64,000 nt of DNA from Chitinophaga pinensis DSM 2588 (GTDB lineage: Bacteria > Bacteroidota > Bacteroidia > Chitinophagales > Chitinophagaceae). This document shows positions 19,398 through 27,880 of the stretch, in pieces. Each line of letters opens with the position of its first letter. Within the stretch, counting starts at the first letter, position 1. The stretch is from contig NC_013132.1 of NCBI RefSeq assembly GCF_000024005.1, forward strand, positions 62,001 through 126,000. The letters run 5' to 3'. The notes beneath the pieces were generated by a model. It ran no database searches. It had not been told where the DNA came from and worked only from the letters and a program-made list of their open reading frames with translations. A program made the position numbers and the translations under genes.

Positions 19398-20597
19398 ATG
19401 CGAACGCCATTGTTACCGCTGCAACAGCTGCTGGACAGCTTGCAGCACCCGCCACAAACCGACGATCCGGACGCCTATGAAATTGCCAGTTTTATGCACA
19501 GACAATCCCTTGCCGCTATAGAAGATATTACCCTCGCTTTTGAAGAATGCCTCGCCGCAGGTGTCAGCGAACCCACCATCAGAAAATATGTAAGCATCTG
19601 CCAGGAAAAGATCACTGCGCTTTGTAATGACGTCCCCTTCAACTGGCTCGAAGTAGAAACCGCAGCCCCCGTAGAATACGACGAGTGGCGCTACCTCTGC
19701 AATGACCTCTGTCACCAGCTGGAAGACCTCATTCTCTACCTTATGTTTACCTATGCCAAGTACTATAACAAAATGGCAATCACGCCCAACGTGTACCGGG
19801 AACTGATGCGGCAACGCATCGCTCCCGGTCTTTCCGTCATCCGGAACTGGTTTAGTGAAACGGATGAAAGTTGCCGGGAATTACAGCAGATGATCCTCAG
19901 CCTGTACGACGCCTTTGATCCGGAAACGCCCAACAGGATGAACCACTATCAGCTCGATTTTCTCCGCGAACTACAACAAGCCCTCCTGAAATATTGGGCA
20001 CAGGAAGATAATACGCTCGATCACGGCTCACTACAGCAATTGCTGTTCACACTCAACTACAACAGCACCGACTATTATCATTATTGTACCTCCTATATCA
20101 GCCAGCAGTTAATGGAATTACCCGACGCACACACGCAACTGGACCTGCTGTCCTTTATCCATAAAACACTCTGCCAGTTGCCTGTAAAAACCGGACTAGC
20201 CTATAGTCACGACGCGCCCTCCATCATCTCCCTGCTGAAAGAATGGCTACAGGTAGAAACAAGACACCTGCAGATCAAACTGAAACGCAGTTCTTCCGGC
20301 AGCGTGAAGAAATTCAAAAGCCTGCCTGAAAATTTCAAATTGCAAACTTCCCTGACACTACCGGAGCTGGCAGCCTTATTCAGGATATTAAAAGAAGCGG
20401 GAATTGTGGAAAACAGGAACATGCAGGATGTGTTCCGGGTCATTTCCCTCTGCTTCTCCATTCAAAAGAAAGAAGCATTCGAAGGAAACTTATTCCAGTC
20501 ACATTACTACCACATTTCTCCGGAAACTTATAAAAAGATGGAAGATCTGGCACACTCCCTTGTCAGGAAAACCTTCCAGCTGAGAAAGGAACAGTAA
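19398..20597 (+). CDS. RteC-like helical protein, 399 aa (weak)
   Basis: An all-helical soluble protein with no signal peptide. The last ~100 residues (KLQTSLTLPELAALFRILKE, VFRVISLCFSIQKKE, HYYHISPETYKKMEDLAHSL) resemble the C-terminal part of RteC-type regulators of Bacteroides conjugative elements, and of orphan homologues found across Bacteroidota chromosomes. No other conjugative-element gene is nearby, so an orphan or domesticated copy is more likely than a mobile element. The ATG start lies right behind the repeat element; its stop codon is inside the hairpin shared with the helicase gene. Confidence 0.6.
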   Translation: MRTPLLPLQQLLDSLQHPPQTDDPDAYEIASFMHRQSLAAIEDITLAFEECLAAGVSEPTIRKYVSICQEKITALCNDVPFNWLEVETAAPVEYDEWRYLCNDLCHQLEDLILYLMFTYAKYYNKMAITPNVYRELMRQRIAPGLSVIRNWFSETDESCRELQQMILSLYDAFDPETPNRMNHYQLDFLRELQQALLKYWAQEDNTLDHGSLQQLLFTLNYNSTDYYHYCTSYISQQLMELPDAHTQLDLLSFIHKTLCQLPVKTGLAYSHDAPSIISLLKEWLQVETRHLQIKLKRSSSGSVKKFKSLPENFKLQTSLTLPELAALFRILKEAGIVENRNMQDVFRVISLCFSIQKKEAFEGNLFQSHYYHISPETYKKMEDLAHSLVRKTFQLRKEQ

Positions 20598-20619
20598 ACC
20601 GCACTGTTCGCGGTTTACT
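20593..20619. terminator. bidirectional terminator containing both stop codons
   Basis: A stem AGTAAACCG / CGGTTTACT with a 9-base loop. The TAA of the rightward gene (20595-20597) lies in the left arm and the TAA of the leftward helicase gene (20617-20615) lies in the right arm. A pyrimidine-rich run (CTTCTTTTTCTTTTT) follows on the plus strand, partly because it encodes the helicase's lysine tail in reverse. Confidence 0.7.
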
Positions 20620-21859
20620 TCTTTTTCTTTTTCTTCTTCTTCAGCAACTCCTGCTGTTTGTTGTGCTCGTCCAGCAACAGCTGCCAGTTATCATTCGGGA
20701 TATCTTCTGAGAAACTGATCGTCTCCCGGTAATCATTCTTATCGATCTTCATCACCGTAATCTCCTTACCAAGGTATTGCTGGATAGCATCTAATACCGG
20801 CTTTTCCTCGTCGCTACAGAAAGAAACAGCCTGCCCCTTCTTTACGCCTCTGCCTGTACGTCCTACACGGTGTACATAGTTCTCCGGCACATCCGGCAGG
20901 TCATAATTCACCACATACTCCACATCCGGGATATCTATACCTCGTGCATTCACATCGGTGGTAATCAACAGTTTGATATCGCCCTTCTTAAACTCGTCCA
21001 TCACCTGCAAACGGTTATCCTGCTCTTTCCCGCCATGCATCGTCAGGGATTTAATACCCACACGCTCCATAGCAGCAGCCACACGTTCCGCACGCACCTT
21101 CGTACGTACGAATACCAGGATCTTATTCTCCGGGAATTCCTTCACCAGTCTTTCCAGGAAAAAACGTTTGTCATCCATACCCACATAGGCCACCGCGTGC
21201 TGTACATTCTTAGACACCGGGTCCTGCGGAGAGATCTGGATCCTGATCGGGTTATTTACCACAGAATAAGCCAGGTCTTTAATATCCTCGTCGATCGTCG
21301 CTGAGAAGAAGAGTGTTTGGTGTCTCCTTGGCAGATGCTTCAATACATCCCGGATATCCCTGATAAACCCAAGGTCCAGCATATGATCCGCTTCATCCAG
21401 GATCAGGATGCCGGTCTGACTCAGGTCAATAAAGCCCTGACTGATCAGGTCAAACATACGACCCGGCGTTGCAATCAGCACGTCTACCCCCTGCGCCAGC
21501 TTTTTCAGCTGCGGCGCCTGGTCCACACCACCATGTAAGCCCAGTATATTGAGTTTGGTATATTTTGCAAGCCTTTCAAACACTTCTGAGATCTGAACAG
21601 CCAGTTCCCTGGTAGGTACCATTACCACACAGCGAACCTCTCCCTTGGTCTTCCGGGGATGGTATTGTTGCAGCTTATGCAACACAGGAATAGCAAAAGC
21701 AGCTGTTTTACCCGTTCCTGTCTGTGCAATGGCCAATACATCGTCACCCTTCAGTATGGAGGGGATCGCCTTAAATTGAATATCCGTAGGACGTTTAAAG
21801 CCTAATTCTTCTAAACTTCTCTTAATTTCCTCGGAAATACGGTACTGCTCAAACTTCAT
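20615..21859 (-). CDS. DEAD-box ATP-dependent RNA helicase
   Basis: RNA helicase of 414 aa with the full DEAD-box set: Q motif region (FKRPTDIQ), motif I AQTGTGKT, Ia PTRELA, II DEAD, III SAT, V TTDVNARGID and VI HRVGRTGR. The C-terminus is short and ends in a run of eight lysines, a typical RNA-tethering tail of the RhlE/cold-shock type. It should unwind structured mRNA or assist ribosome assembly. The open frame extends upstream to 22063, but that part overlaps the divergent gene and has no helicase similarity. The ATG at 21859 (MKFEQYRISEEIK) is the family start. Confidence 0.95.
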   Translation of the reverse strand: MKFEQYRISEEIKRSLEELGFKRPTDIQFKAIPSILKGDDVLAIAQTGTGKTAAFAIPVLHKLQQYHPRKTKGEVRCVVMVPTRELAVQISEVFERLAKYTKLNILGLHGGVDQAPQLKKLAQGVDVLIATPGRMFDLISQGFIDLSQTGILILDEADHMLDLGFIRDIRDVLKHLPRRHQTLFFSATIDEDIKDLAYSVVNNPIRIQISPQDPVSKNVQHAVAYVGMDDKRFFLERLVKEFPENKILVFVRTKVRAERVAAAMERVGIKSLTMHGGKEQDNRLQVMDEFKKGDIKLLITTDVNARGIDIPDVEYVVNYDLPDVPENYVHRVGRTGRGVKKGQAVSFCSDEEKPVLDAIQQYLGKEITVMKIDKNDYRETISFSEDIPNDNWQLLLDEHNKQQELLKKKKKKKK

Positions 21860-21950
21860 GCGGCAAAGATAGGCTAAAGCTGACAATGCTGCGGTGTACT
21901 GGCGCACTAATTGTGAATAAGCTACCTTTAAAGACAATTCCGCTCCCCCC

Positions 21951-22619
21951 ATGAGAAATAACGTTTTTGTCAAATTACATCCCATCCATCGCGTCCTTAT
22001 CAGTGCCGGCCTCGCCGGAGCCGTATTTCTGCTCACACAGGCAGTCTCCCTGACGCCACTCATACGGGGCGTACTCCTATGGGACGTATTTGCCCTTGTC
22101 TACAATATCACCTGCTGGGTGGTCATTTTCAGCCGTTCTGTAGAGGAAATACGGAAATATGCGCGTACCGAAGATGGCAGCCGCATCTTTGTATTCATTG
22201 TCATCTTATTGGCGTGTTTTGCCAGTATGCTGATGGTATTATTGCTGATGTTGTCTGATGAAGCCCAGGACGCGGGAAAAATATTGTATGTGGTGGTAGC
22301 CGTAGCCGGGATACTGCTATCATGGGCAATGGTACATACCATGTTCACCTTTCATTATGCGCATATCTACTATGATGACGATGAAAATGATGCGAAGAAA
22401 CATGCCGGCGGCCTGGAATTCACGAAAGAACAGCATCCCGATTACCTGGATTTCGCCTATTTCTCTTTTGTAATAGGAATGACATTCCAGGTATCTGATG
22501 TGGAGATCAGCGCACGCAAACTACGCCGTATAGGATTGCTGCATGGCCTGATCTCTTTTTTGCTGAATACCTTTATAGTCGCTATGACAATCAACATCAT
22601 CGCCGGACTAAAAAACTAA
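21951..22619 (+). CDS. DUF1345-type membrane protein
   Basis: A 222-aa inner-membrane protein with about five helices (residues ~15-33, 40-60, 82-105, 112-133, 195-218). Between the fourth and fifth helices is an acidic loop, then the conserved stretch DYLDFAYFSFVIGMTFQVSDVEI, which is the hallmark of DUF1345. Function is unknown for the family. It is transcribed divergently from the helicase with only ~90 bases between start codons. Confidence 0.88.
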   Translation: MRNNVFVKLHPIHRVLISAGLAGAVFLLTQAVSLTPLIRGVLLWDVFALVYNITCWVVIFSRSVEEIRKYARTEDGSRIFVFIVILLACFASMLMVLLLMLSDEAQDAGKILYVVVAVAGILLSWAMVHTMFTFHYAHIYYDDDENDAKKHAGGLEFTKEQHPDYLDFAYFSFVIGMTFQVSDVEISARKLRRIGLLHGLISFLLNTFIVAMTINIIAGLKN

Positions 22620-22653
22620 GCTCCCCAAGCCACCCAGTATAACAGCTGCCCGG

Positions 22654-22699
22654 AGTATGTTCCTTAACATAGATAATTCTCCTGCTATCCGAACATACT
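22654..22699. terminator. inverted repeat between convergent genes
   Basis: AGTATGTTC (22654-22662) and GAACATACT (22691-22699) form a 9-bp stem with a 28-base loop; the right arm touches the stop codon of the leftward gene. It probably ends one or both convergent transcripts, but lacks a clear U-tract. Confidence 0.4.
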
Positions 22700-23657
22700 A
22701 CATCTCAAACTCATGCGAAAATGCCTGGGTGGCCAGCATACCTGCCCGGTGTAGTTTTTTCCGCTCCCGCAGAGGGTGTATCAGCGAATAATACGCCTGT
22801 TTAAGATAAGGCCATCCAAAAGCAGCCGTATTGAAAATGATCATGATGGTAGAGAACAATTGCAGTCCCATAAAGATGGCAATACTGGTGTGTAATAATA
22901 CAATGGCTACATAGCCATAAGGGCGGCTGCGGCGCCACCAGATAAAGAAAGGATAACCTGTTTCCAGTAATAATGTACTCCAGCACAACAGCTTCGCAAA
23001 CAAAGGATAATTGGCCATCCAACGCATATCAAACCGCGCAAATTGTCCCTGCATCAGCGTCTGCCAGATAGCCTCTCCATTCCACCACTGGATACCCATG
23101 GCCTTTTCTGCTCCTGAAGCCACATACACTACACACAGGTGTATCTGCAATACCCTTAATGAGAGCGTATTCCATTCACTCTCCACCGGTTTGGTACTCA
23201 GGAAAAGCTTGTCCCATGCAAAGACTTCTCCCACTGGCATAATGATGCAGTAAAACAGGGCAATATGCATGAACGTTTCCACACCATACGCGCCCATAAA
23301 ACCGGTATTAATAAAAGTAAACTGGATCGCCCAGGCGATAAACGCCGCATACCGGGTAAACTTTCCGATCAGTAAAGCACCCAGACTACACAGATAAGTA
23401 CCCATCAGCACATACACCAATGTCGTGGCAGCGGTACCTGTTAGCTGAGCAAGGGGTTTTAACCAGGATAATTGGGGCATATAGGGGTCAACAATCCCAC
23501 TGCTGACGGACCAGGGGATCAGTCCATCAGGGCCATATAACATGGCGATACTGCCTATCAGCCAGCCGCCCTGTATAAGCCCTAACAGCGCAATCGCAAT
23601 CCTGAAAAAAGCCAGTGGCTCACCGGTAGAAGGAGCGAGAAAGAAACGTTTTATCAT
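22698..23657 (-). CDS. HTTM-domain membrane protein
   Basis: A 319-aa membrane protein with seven or eight helices, resembling the HTTM (vitamin K-dependent gamma-carboxylase-like) family seen in many Bacteroidota. Characteristic stretches are LAFFRIAIALLGLIQG near the start, FTFINTGFMGAYGVETFMHIALFY and LRVLQIHLCVVYVASGAEKAMG with NGEAIWQTL. Bacterial members do not necessarily carboxylate glutamate and the role is open. The ATG at 23657 (MIKRFF) is preferred to the longer frame because it begins 12 bases after the upstream stop. It forms an operon with the exported protein gene upstream. Confidence 0.85.
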   Translation of the reverse strand: MIKRFFLAPSTGEPLAFFRIAIALLGLIQGGWLIGSIAMLYGPDGLIPWSVSSGIVDPYMPQLSWLKPLAQLTGTAATTLVYVLMGTYLCSLGALLIGKFTRYAAFIAWAIQFTFINTGFMGAYGVETFMHIALFYCIIMPVGEVFAWDKLFLSTKPVESEWNTLSLRVLQIHLCVVYVASGAEKAMGIQWWNGEAIWQTLMQGQFARFDMRWMANYPLFAKLLCWSTLLLETGYPFFIWWRRSRPYGYVAIVLLHTSIAIFMGLQLFSTIMIIFNTAAFGWPYLKQAYYSLIHPLRERKKLHRAGMLATQAFSHEFEM

Positions 23658-23668
23658 AACGGAAGGTT

Positions 23669-24157
23669 TTATCGGGTTACTCTGAAGTCTTTTACCAGGA
23701 AGGGCTCCCATTTAGGTTCACTCCCAGCACGGTATGCCGCCATGGCCGGCACACGTTTATCAATGACGGTTACACGCACGACGTTACTACTTGGATGCTG
23801 CCGTAACATATAGGCTGCACAACTCTTTGCCAGCAGGGACTGCGCCTCTTCTATACTAAAAAAATTGTAAATGGTCTGAATACGGCGGTTACACTCTGTA
23901 TTAGGACCTTCCAGTCTTGTCACTTCCTGGTGACTTCCATCACCAAGGGTATACACTACCGCGATCTCGTTCCCTACATGCGGTGCAAAGAAGCTGAAAA
24001 TATTCCCGCTACCGGTAAAGTCTCCGTAAGTAGTGATCTGTTTCAGCAACCAGGGCTTATCACTCGTCCACTCTTCCAGATGTGCAGCATGTAAAGCCAC
24101 CACCATAAGATGAAAGCACGCAATGCAAAGCCAGACGCGTTGTTTTATTGTAAGCAT
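23669..24157 (-). CDS. unknown exported/membrane-anchored protein, 162 aa
   Basis: I do not recognise the family. The N-terminus is a hydrophobic helix (VWLCIACFHLMVVALHAA) that could be a signal peptide or anchor. The remaining 135 residues face the periplasm and are mixed alpha/beta. Small proteins of this kind are often encoded next to HTTM-domain genes, and here the HTTM start codon lies only 11 bases beyond its stop, so the two proteins very probably work together. Confidence 0.75.
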   Translation of the reverse strand: MLTIKQRVWLCIACFHLMVVALHAAHLEEWTSDKPWLLKQITTYGDFTGSGNIFSFFAPHVGNEIAVVYTLGDGSHQEVTRLEGPNTECNRRIQTIYNFFSIEEAQSLLAKSCAAYMLRQHPSSNVVRVTVIDKRVPAMAAYRAGSEPKWEPFLVKDFRVTR

Positions 24158-24164
24158 AAAAAAG

Positions 24165-24311
24165 AAATTAAGAGAATTAAGAATTAAAAATTAAGAATTG
24201 GTTGACCGCCTCTATCACAACAATCAGATATAAACTCACATCCGGTTTTTCATTGAGAGAAAGAGCATTACCAAATACAATTCTTAATTTTTAATTCTTA
24301 ATTCTTAATTG
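24165..24311. repeat. AATTAAG inverted-repeat element, copy 2
   Basis: Arms at 24165-24201 and 24278-24311 are reverse complements over about 30 bases and consist of AATTAAG units with one AATTAAA variant present symmetrically in both arms. The loop of ~76 bases is unrelated to those of the other copies. It fills the whole gap between the stop of the upstream lipoprotein gene (3 bases away) and the start of the exported protein gene on the same strand. Confidence 0.85.
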
Positions 24312-24313
24312 AT

Positions 24314-25147
24314 TTAGAATCCAATCACCGCACCGCCAGCTACTTCCTCAATAGCCAGTTTATCAAACCTTGGATCCAGTCTTGCAAACCTGCTACGGAT
24401 ATCTTTTAAGATCTGAGGATCGAAGCAACCGATCAGATTCGGAAATCTCTTTCTCAGGATATCCTCCCATTTCAGACCATTGTAAACAGTTACACGGGCG
24501 CCGGCAGGGAATTGCGTAATATCTGCCGTACCGTAGAAACCACGGGTAAAATAAGGATAAGCACCTGCGGGAATGGATAAACGGAATTTGGAAAGGGAAG
24601 AGGTACCGATCACTTTTTGATCTACCACGTCAGGCAACAAACGGGATCCAGCTGTCAGGAAAGTTTTGGTAGCCAGCAACTGTTGTCCTTTACCTACTTC
24701 ATATATCCCCAGATCAAAGAGCTGTTTAGGATCCACCTTCTGCGCCAGCGCACCTACGCGTTTAGCGATGTCCTCGTAAGGGATCATAGTAGGACAGGTC
24801 TTGATCCAGATCTTTCTGAACGGAATTCTTTCATAACCGATCTTGGCCAGTTCAGGGAATGGCGGACGACCACCAGGTCCGAAATACTGTGTCTCGTCAG
24901 ATAAACTGCCGTAAGTTGCTTTGGTGATGTAATTGTTTGCTGGTAAACCATCCCAGGCTAACAGGTAGGTTTCCGGAGAAAGGTCTTTGAGGATAGCGTC
25001 CAGTTCATCTGTACCTGCCGTCCTGCCACCGGCATCAGTCGTGGAATTATCAGATGACTGTGGATTAGTTTGCTGTTCTTTTTTGCAGGAGAATAGCGAC
25101 AGGGTAGCCAACGCAGCTACGCCTGCGAACAATAGATGTTTACGCAT
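24314..25147 (-). CDS. unknown lipoprotein, 277 aa
   Basis: Lipoprotein signal with lipobox LSLFSC followed by Lys-Lys and a Ser/Thr-rich linker (residues 20-45). The body (residues 50-277) is compact with several Pro/Gly-rich loops and single cysteines (TCPTMIP and LIGCFDP). The repeated phrase DPKQLFDLGIYEVGKG and WEDILRKRFPNLIG have no family I can name. A surface or periplasmic role is inferred from the signal alone. Its stop codon abuts repeat copy 2. Confidence 0.75.
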   Translation of the reverse strand: MRKHLLFAGVAALATLSLFSCKKEQQTNPQSSDNSTTDAGGRTAGTDELDAILKDLSPETYLLAWDGLPANNYITKATYGSLSDETQYFGPGGRPPFPELAKIGYERIPFRKIWIKTCPTMIPYEDIAKRVGALAQKVDPKQLFDLGIYEVGKGQQLLATKTFLTAGSRLLPDVVDQKVIGTSSLSKFRLSIPAGAYPYFTRGFYGTADITQFPAGARVTVYNGLKWEDILRKRFPNLIGCFDPQILKDIRSRFARLDPRFDKLAIEEVAGGAVIGF

Positions 25148-25267
25148 TTTTTTGGGGTTTGTGGTTAATAATGAAATTGATGATTCAAAATTCCATTAAT
25201 TAACGCTTCCCATCAAGTGCAAAAACACCTGTTTTACTACGTATAAATACGCAAACAACAGAAAATC

Positions 25268-25300
25268 AACGGATGAACTGTGGGTTGCAGCTCATCCGTT
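25268..25300 (-). terminator. terminator after the small exported gene pair
   Basis: Stem AACGGATGA / TCATCCGTT with a 15-base loop, located 28 bases beyond the stop of the leftward 87-aa gene. On the minus strand the stem is followed by TTGATTTTC, a modest U-tract. Confidence 0.65.
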
Positions 25301-25327
25301 ATTCAATTTCTTTCAATCGTTCTCTTC

Positions 25328-25591
25328 CTATCGCAGGAAAAGGATACGACCGGACTCACTCTCTTTATAAGTACCGCTTACGCTGTCAAACGTATATGTA
25401 CAAATAGTGAAGTGTGCCCATTCGCAGATGTAATCATAGTCTCTGATACCAGCTTCATAGAACTGGCCGTTGCTGGATCTGAAATACTTGGTTTCAGCTT
25501 TCGCAGCTTTTGTCTGCATGTTAGTCGCTACAGCAGTGCCAGCAGCAAGAATAACGGCTACCGCCATTAATGAGAATCTTAATTTTTTCAT
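25328..25591 (-). CDS. small exported YDYxCEW protein A (DUF6520-like)
   Basis: An 87-aa exported protein. Residues 1-22 are a signal peptide (KKLRFSLMAVAVILAAGTAVA). The mature part has the pattern YDYICEW, CTYTFD and a closing GRILFLR, with two cysteines that probably form a disulfide. It is a paralogue of the next gene upstream and resembles the DUF6520 group of short Bacteroidota proteins, whose role is unknown. The two genes are 50 bases apart on the same strand. Confidence 0.78.
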   Translation of the reverse strand: MKKLRFSLMAVAVILAAGTAVATNMQTKAAKAETKYFRSSNGQFYEAGIRDYDYICEWAHFTICTYTFDSVSGTYKESESGRILFLR

Positions 25592-25641
25592 TATAGGTTT
25601 GATTTTGCAGGTGATGGGGCTAGCAAGCGGAAGAATATGTT

Positions 25642-25908
25642 TTATCTCAGGAACGAGATCTTACCGTACTTACTTCTTTTGTACGTACCAGTAGCACTGT
25701 CAAAAACATATGTACAGGTACCGAATTGAGACCATTCGCATACATAGTCATATCCCTCTACACCAGCAACAGCATAACCGCTGCCATTCCAGTAATATTG
25801 AGTTACCTCGCGAAGAGTATTTGTTTTTACAGTGGTCGCTAATGCCGAACCGGCGCCAAGAATTACAGCCAGTACTAAAAATGAGCATCTAACTTTTTTA
25901 AGTCTCAT
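25642..25908 (-). CDS. small exported YDYxCEW protein B (DUF6520-like)
   Basis: An 88-aa paralogue of the preceding protein. The signal peptide is RLKKVRCSFLVLAVILGAGSALA. The mature part has the same YDYVCEW, CTYVFDSATGTYK and GKISFLR pattern and the same spacing of the two cysteines. The frame is open up to 25941, but the ATG at 25908 (MRLKK) gives the proper signal peptide and aligns with the paralogue. Tandem duplication of such genes is common in Chitinophagaceae. Confidence 0.78.
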   Translation of the reverse strand: MRLKKVRCSFLVLAVILGAGSALATTVKTNTLREVTQYYWNGSGYAVAGVEGYDYVCEWSQFGTCTYVFDSATGTYKRSKYGKISFLR

Positions 25909-26099
25909 GGGTTTACATTTTGTGGGTGACAGGGTTAACAAGAATAAAACAGGATACCGAAATTTTCATGGATGATAAAAGGCCGTCTTTCCTTCATTGG
26001 TGCAACGAAGATATAATAACCTGCTGCATCCCGACAGCAGTTGTGAAATTGATATTATAATATTCCTTACCTTTGCGTCAGAATAACACAAAGTTTGAC

Positions 26100-26777
26100 A
26101 TGAAGTCCTTTCACAGTTATCAGAACCCCTCCCTCGCAGTGGACCTGGTCGTATTCGGTTATAGCAAACAACAGCTTGCCGTCCTGCTGCTTAACAGGAA
26201 AGAAGAACCGTTTAAAGACTGCTGGGTACTGCCCGGAGCCTTCCTGCAAATGGAAGAACGCTTCCGTGATACCTGTTCAAGGGTACTGAAAACCAAGCTA
26301 GGTATGGATGATGTCTATATGGAACAGCTGTACTCCTTTGACGAACCGGAACGTGATCCCCGTGGACGCGCCATTGCCGTCGCCTACTATGCTCTGGTTA
26401 ACCCCGCGCGTGTAGCCATTTCAGCCGGCAATATGGCCAATGACGTAGCCTGGTTTAATATCAAGGAACTACCCAAACTGGGCTTCGATCACCATGCCAT
26501 CTTTGAAATCGCCCTGCAACGGCTCCGTTCTAAGATTACCTATTTCCCGGTAGGCTTCGAACTGCTGGACGAATTGTTCACCATGCCCGAGCTGCATGAA
26601 CTATATGAATGTATCCTGGATACCACGATCGACCGCCGCAATTTCAGAAGGAAGATCATGGACTCTGAATACATTATTAACACCGGGAATAAACGGGAAG
26701 GTGCACAAAACAGACATCCCGATCTGTATAAATTCAATAAGAAGCTGAAAAAGAACAGCTTCCAGATAAATGTATGA
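26100..26777 (+). CDS. NrtR-like NUDIX transcriptional regulator
   Basis: A 225-aa protein with a NUDIX-like domain (residues ~10-140) and a winged-helix region (~150-215, DELFTMPELHELYECIL, IDRRNFRRKIMDSEYI), the architecture of NrtR-type regulators of NAD metabolism. The NUDIX box is degenerate: the GAFLQMEERFRDT segment lacks the REUxEE glutamates needed for hydrolysis, consistent with a sensor that binds ADP-ribose or a related nucleotide. The ATG at 26100 follows a normal spacer; the frame extends to 26073. Its stop overlaps the next ATG (ATGA), so it heads an operon of ADP-ribose enzymes that it probably regulates. Confidence 0.88.
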   Translation: MKSFHSYQNPSLAVDLVVFGYSKQQLAVLLLNRKEEPFKDCWVLPGAFLQMEERFRDTCSRVLKTKLGMDDVYMEQLYSFDEPERDPRGRAIAVAYYALVNPARVAISAGNMANDVAWFNIKELPKLGFDHHAIFEIALQRLRSKITYFPVGFELLDELFTMPELHELYECILDTTIDRRNFRRKIMDSEYIINTGNKREGAQNRHPDLYKFNKKLKKNSFQINV

Positions 26778-27331
26778 TACCGATGAAATACAATAATGAT
26801 TGGTTAATCCGCAAGTACAAGACGAAAGAAAAATTAAACTTCACCTTCTTCTGGGGACATAAAGGTGAACCCGGCAACGTGACAAAAAGCTGCTTCAGTC
26901 AATGGTGGCCCTCCGCTTTTACAGATGGTACACATACCTATGCGACCGCTGAACACTGGATGATGGCTGGCAAAGCACGCCTGTTTAAAGACCCCGCTAT
27001 GGAACAGGAAATATTACAGACCTCAGACCCTGCTACTGCCAAAAAACTAGGCAGAAAAGTGGCAAACTTTGATACCGCCTTATGGGATGTTGAAAAATTC
27101 TCCCTCGTTGTACAAGGGAACCTCCTGAAATTTTCTCAATACCCTAAAATGAAGGAATTCCTGCTCAGCACAGGCGATAGCATCATCGTAGAAGCCAGTC
27201 CCCTCGATAGAATATGGGGTATCGGCATGGGCGCAAATCACGAACACGCGGCCAACCCTTTACTATGGAAAGGTCAGAACCTCCTGGGCTACGCCCTGAT
27301 GGAGGTCAGAGACCAGTTAAAACAACAATGA
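26774..27331 (+). CDS. NADAR family protein (YbiA-like)
   Basis: A 185-aa member of the NADAR/DUF1768 family, which acts on N-glycosidic bonds of ADP-ribose or ribosyl derivatives. Members are known to clear riboflavin intermediates or to remove ADP-ribose from guanine. Signature parts are FFWGHKGEPGNVTKSCFSQWWPSAF, YATAEHWMMAGKA, the catalytic-site segment EASPLDRIWGIG and WKGQNLLGYALM. Start at 26774 overlaps the regulator stop by four bases; a second ATG lies three codons on. The spacing to the next gene is a single base. Whether it works on a metabolite, DNA or RNA is not visible. Confidence 0.92.
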   Translation: MIPMKYNNDWLIRKYKTKEKLNFTFFWGHKGEPGNVTKSCFSQWWPSAFTDGTHTYATAEHWMMAGKARLFKDPAMEQEILQTSDPATAKKLGRKVANFDTALWDVEKFSLVVQGNLLKFSQYPKMKEFLLSTGDSIIVEASPLDRIWGIGMGANHEHAANPLLWKGQNLLGYALMEVRDQLKQQ

Positions 27332-27332
27332 G

Positions 27333-27875
27333 ATGAACGAAAAACAAACAAAAAGCATCAGTAAGTTTATGAGTCTGGTGCTCAGACATCAACCCGAGAC
27401 CATCGGGATCACACTGGATGAAAATGGATGGACAGATGTAGAGGAACTGTTAACCCGGATGAGTCAACACAAACACCCGATCACATTAGCACAGCTCCAG
27501 GAAGTAGTCGAAACCAATGATAAAAAACGTTTCGCCTTCAGTGAAGACGGTACTAAAATACGCGCCAGCCAGGGCCACTCTGTAGACGTTTCCCTGGGCC
27601 TTGACCCGGTAACGCCGCCTGAATACCTGTATCACGGTACCGTAGCCAGATTCCTGGACAGTATCAAAAAAGAAGGCCTGCAGAAAATGAGCCGTCAACA
27701 CCTCCACCTCAGCAAAGACAGAGAAACCGCTGTCAATGTGGGCAGCCGCAGAGGTGCGCCCTACATCCTGACCATCAGAACAGGGCAGATGCACAGAGAT
27801 GGCTTCCTGTTTTACCTGTCAGACAATGGCGTATGGCTGACGGACCATGTACCTCCTGCTTACATTGAAATTTAA
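27333..27875 (+). CDS. kptA: RNA 2'-phosphotransferase, Tpt1/KptA family
   Basis: A 180-aa enzyme that uses NAD+ to remove an RNA 2'-phosphate, releasing ADP-ribose 1'',2''-cyclic phosphate and nicotinamide; family members can also ADP-ribosylate RNA or DNA ends. The N-terminal winged-helix lobe contains SLVLRHQP and DENGWTDVEELL. The catalytic lobe has FAFSEDGTKIRASQGHS, YHGT, LHLSKDRETAVNVGSRRG and a C-terminal substrate-binding part. The Arg-His-Arg-Arg set of the family can be traced (Arg18, His19, Arg in DKKRF, Arg in GSRRG). It sits between NADAR and the ADP-ribosylglycohydrolase with almost no spacing. Confidence 0.95.
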   Translation: MNEKQTKSISKFMSLVLRHQPETIGITLDENGWTDVEELLTRMSQHKHPITLAQLQEVVETNDKKRFAFSEDGTKIRASQGHSVDVSLGLDPVTPPEYLYHGTVARFLDSIKKEGLQKMSRQHLHLSKDRETAVNVGSRRGAPYILTIRTGQMHRDGFLFYLSDNGVWLTDHVPPAYIEI

Positions 27876-27880
27876 CCGCC

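Noticed and set aside
19398..20597. Conjugative transposon carrying an RteC regulator
   Set aside because: Only the C-terminal resemblance was seen; no tra genes, integrase, RteA/RteB or attachment repeats are near.
21860..22063. 68-codon N-terminal extension of the helicase frame
   Set aside because: It overlaps the divergent DUF1345 gene, has no helicase similarity, and the canonical family start MKFEQYRI lies at 21859.
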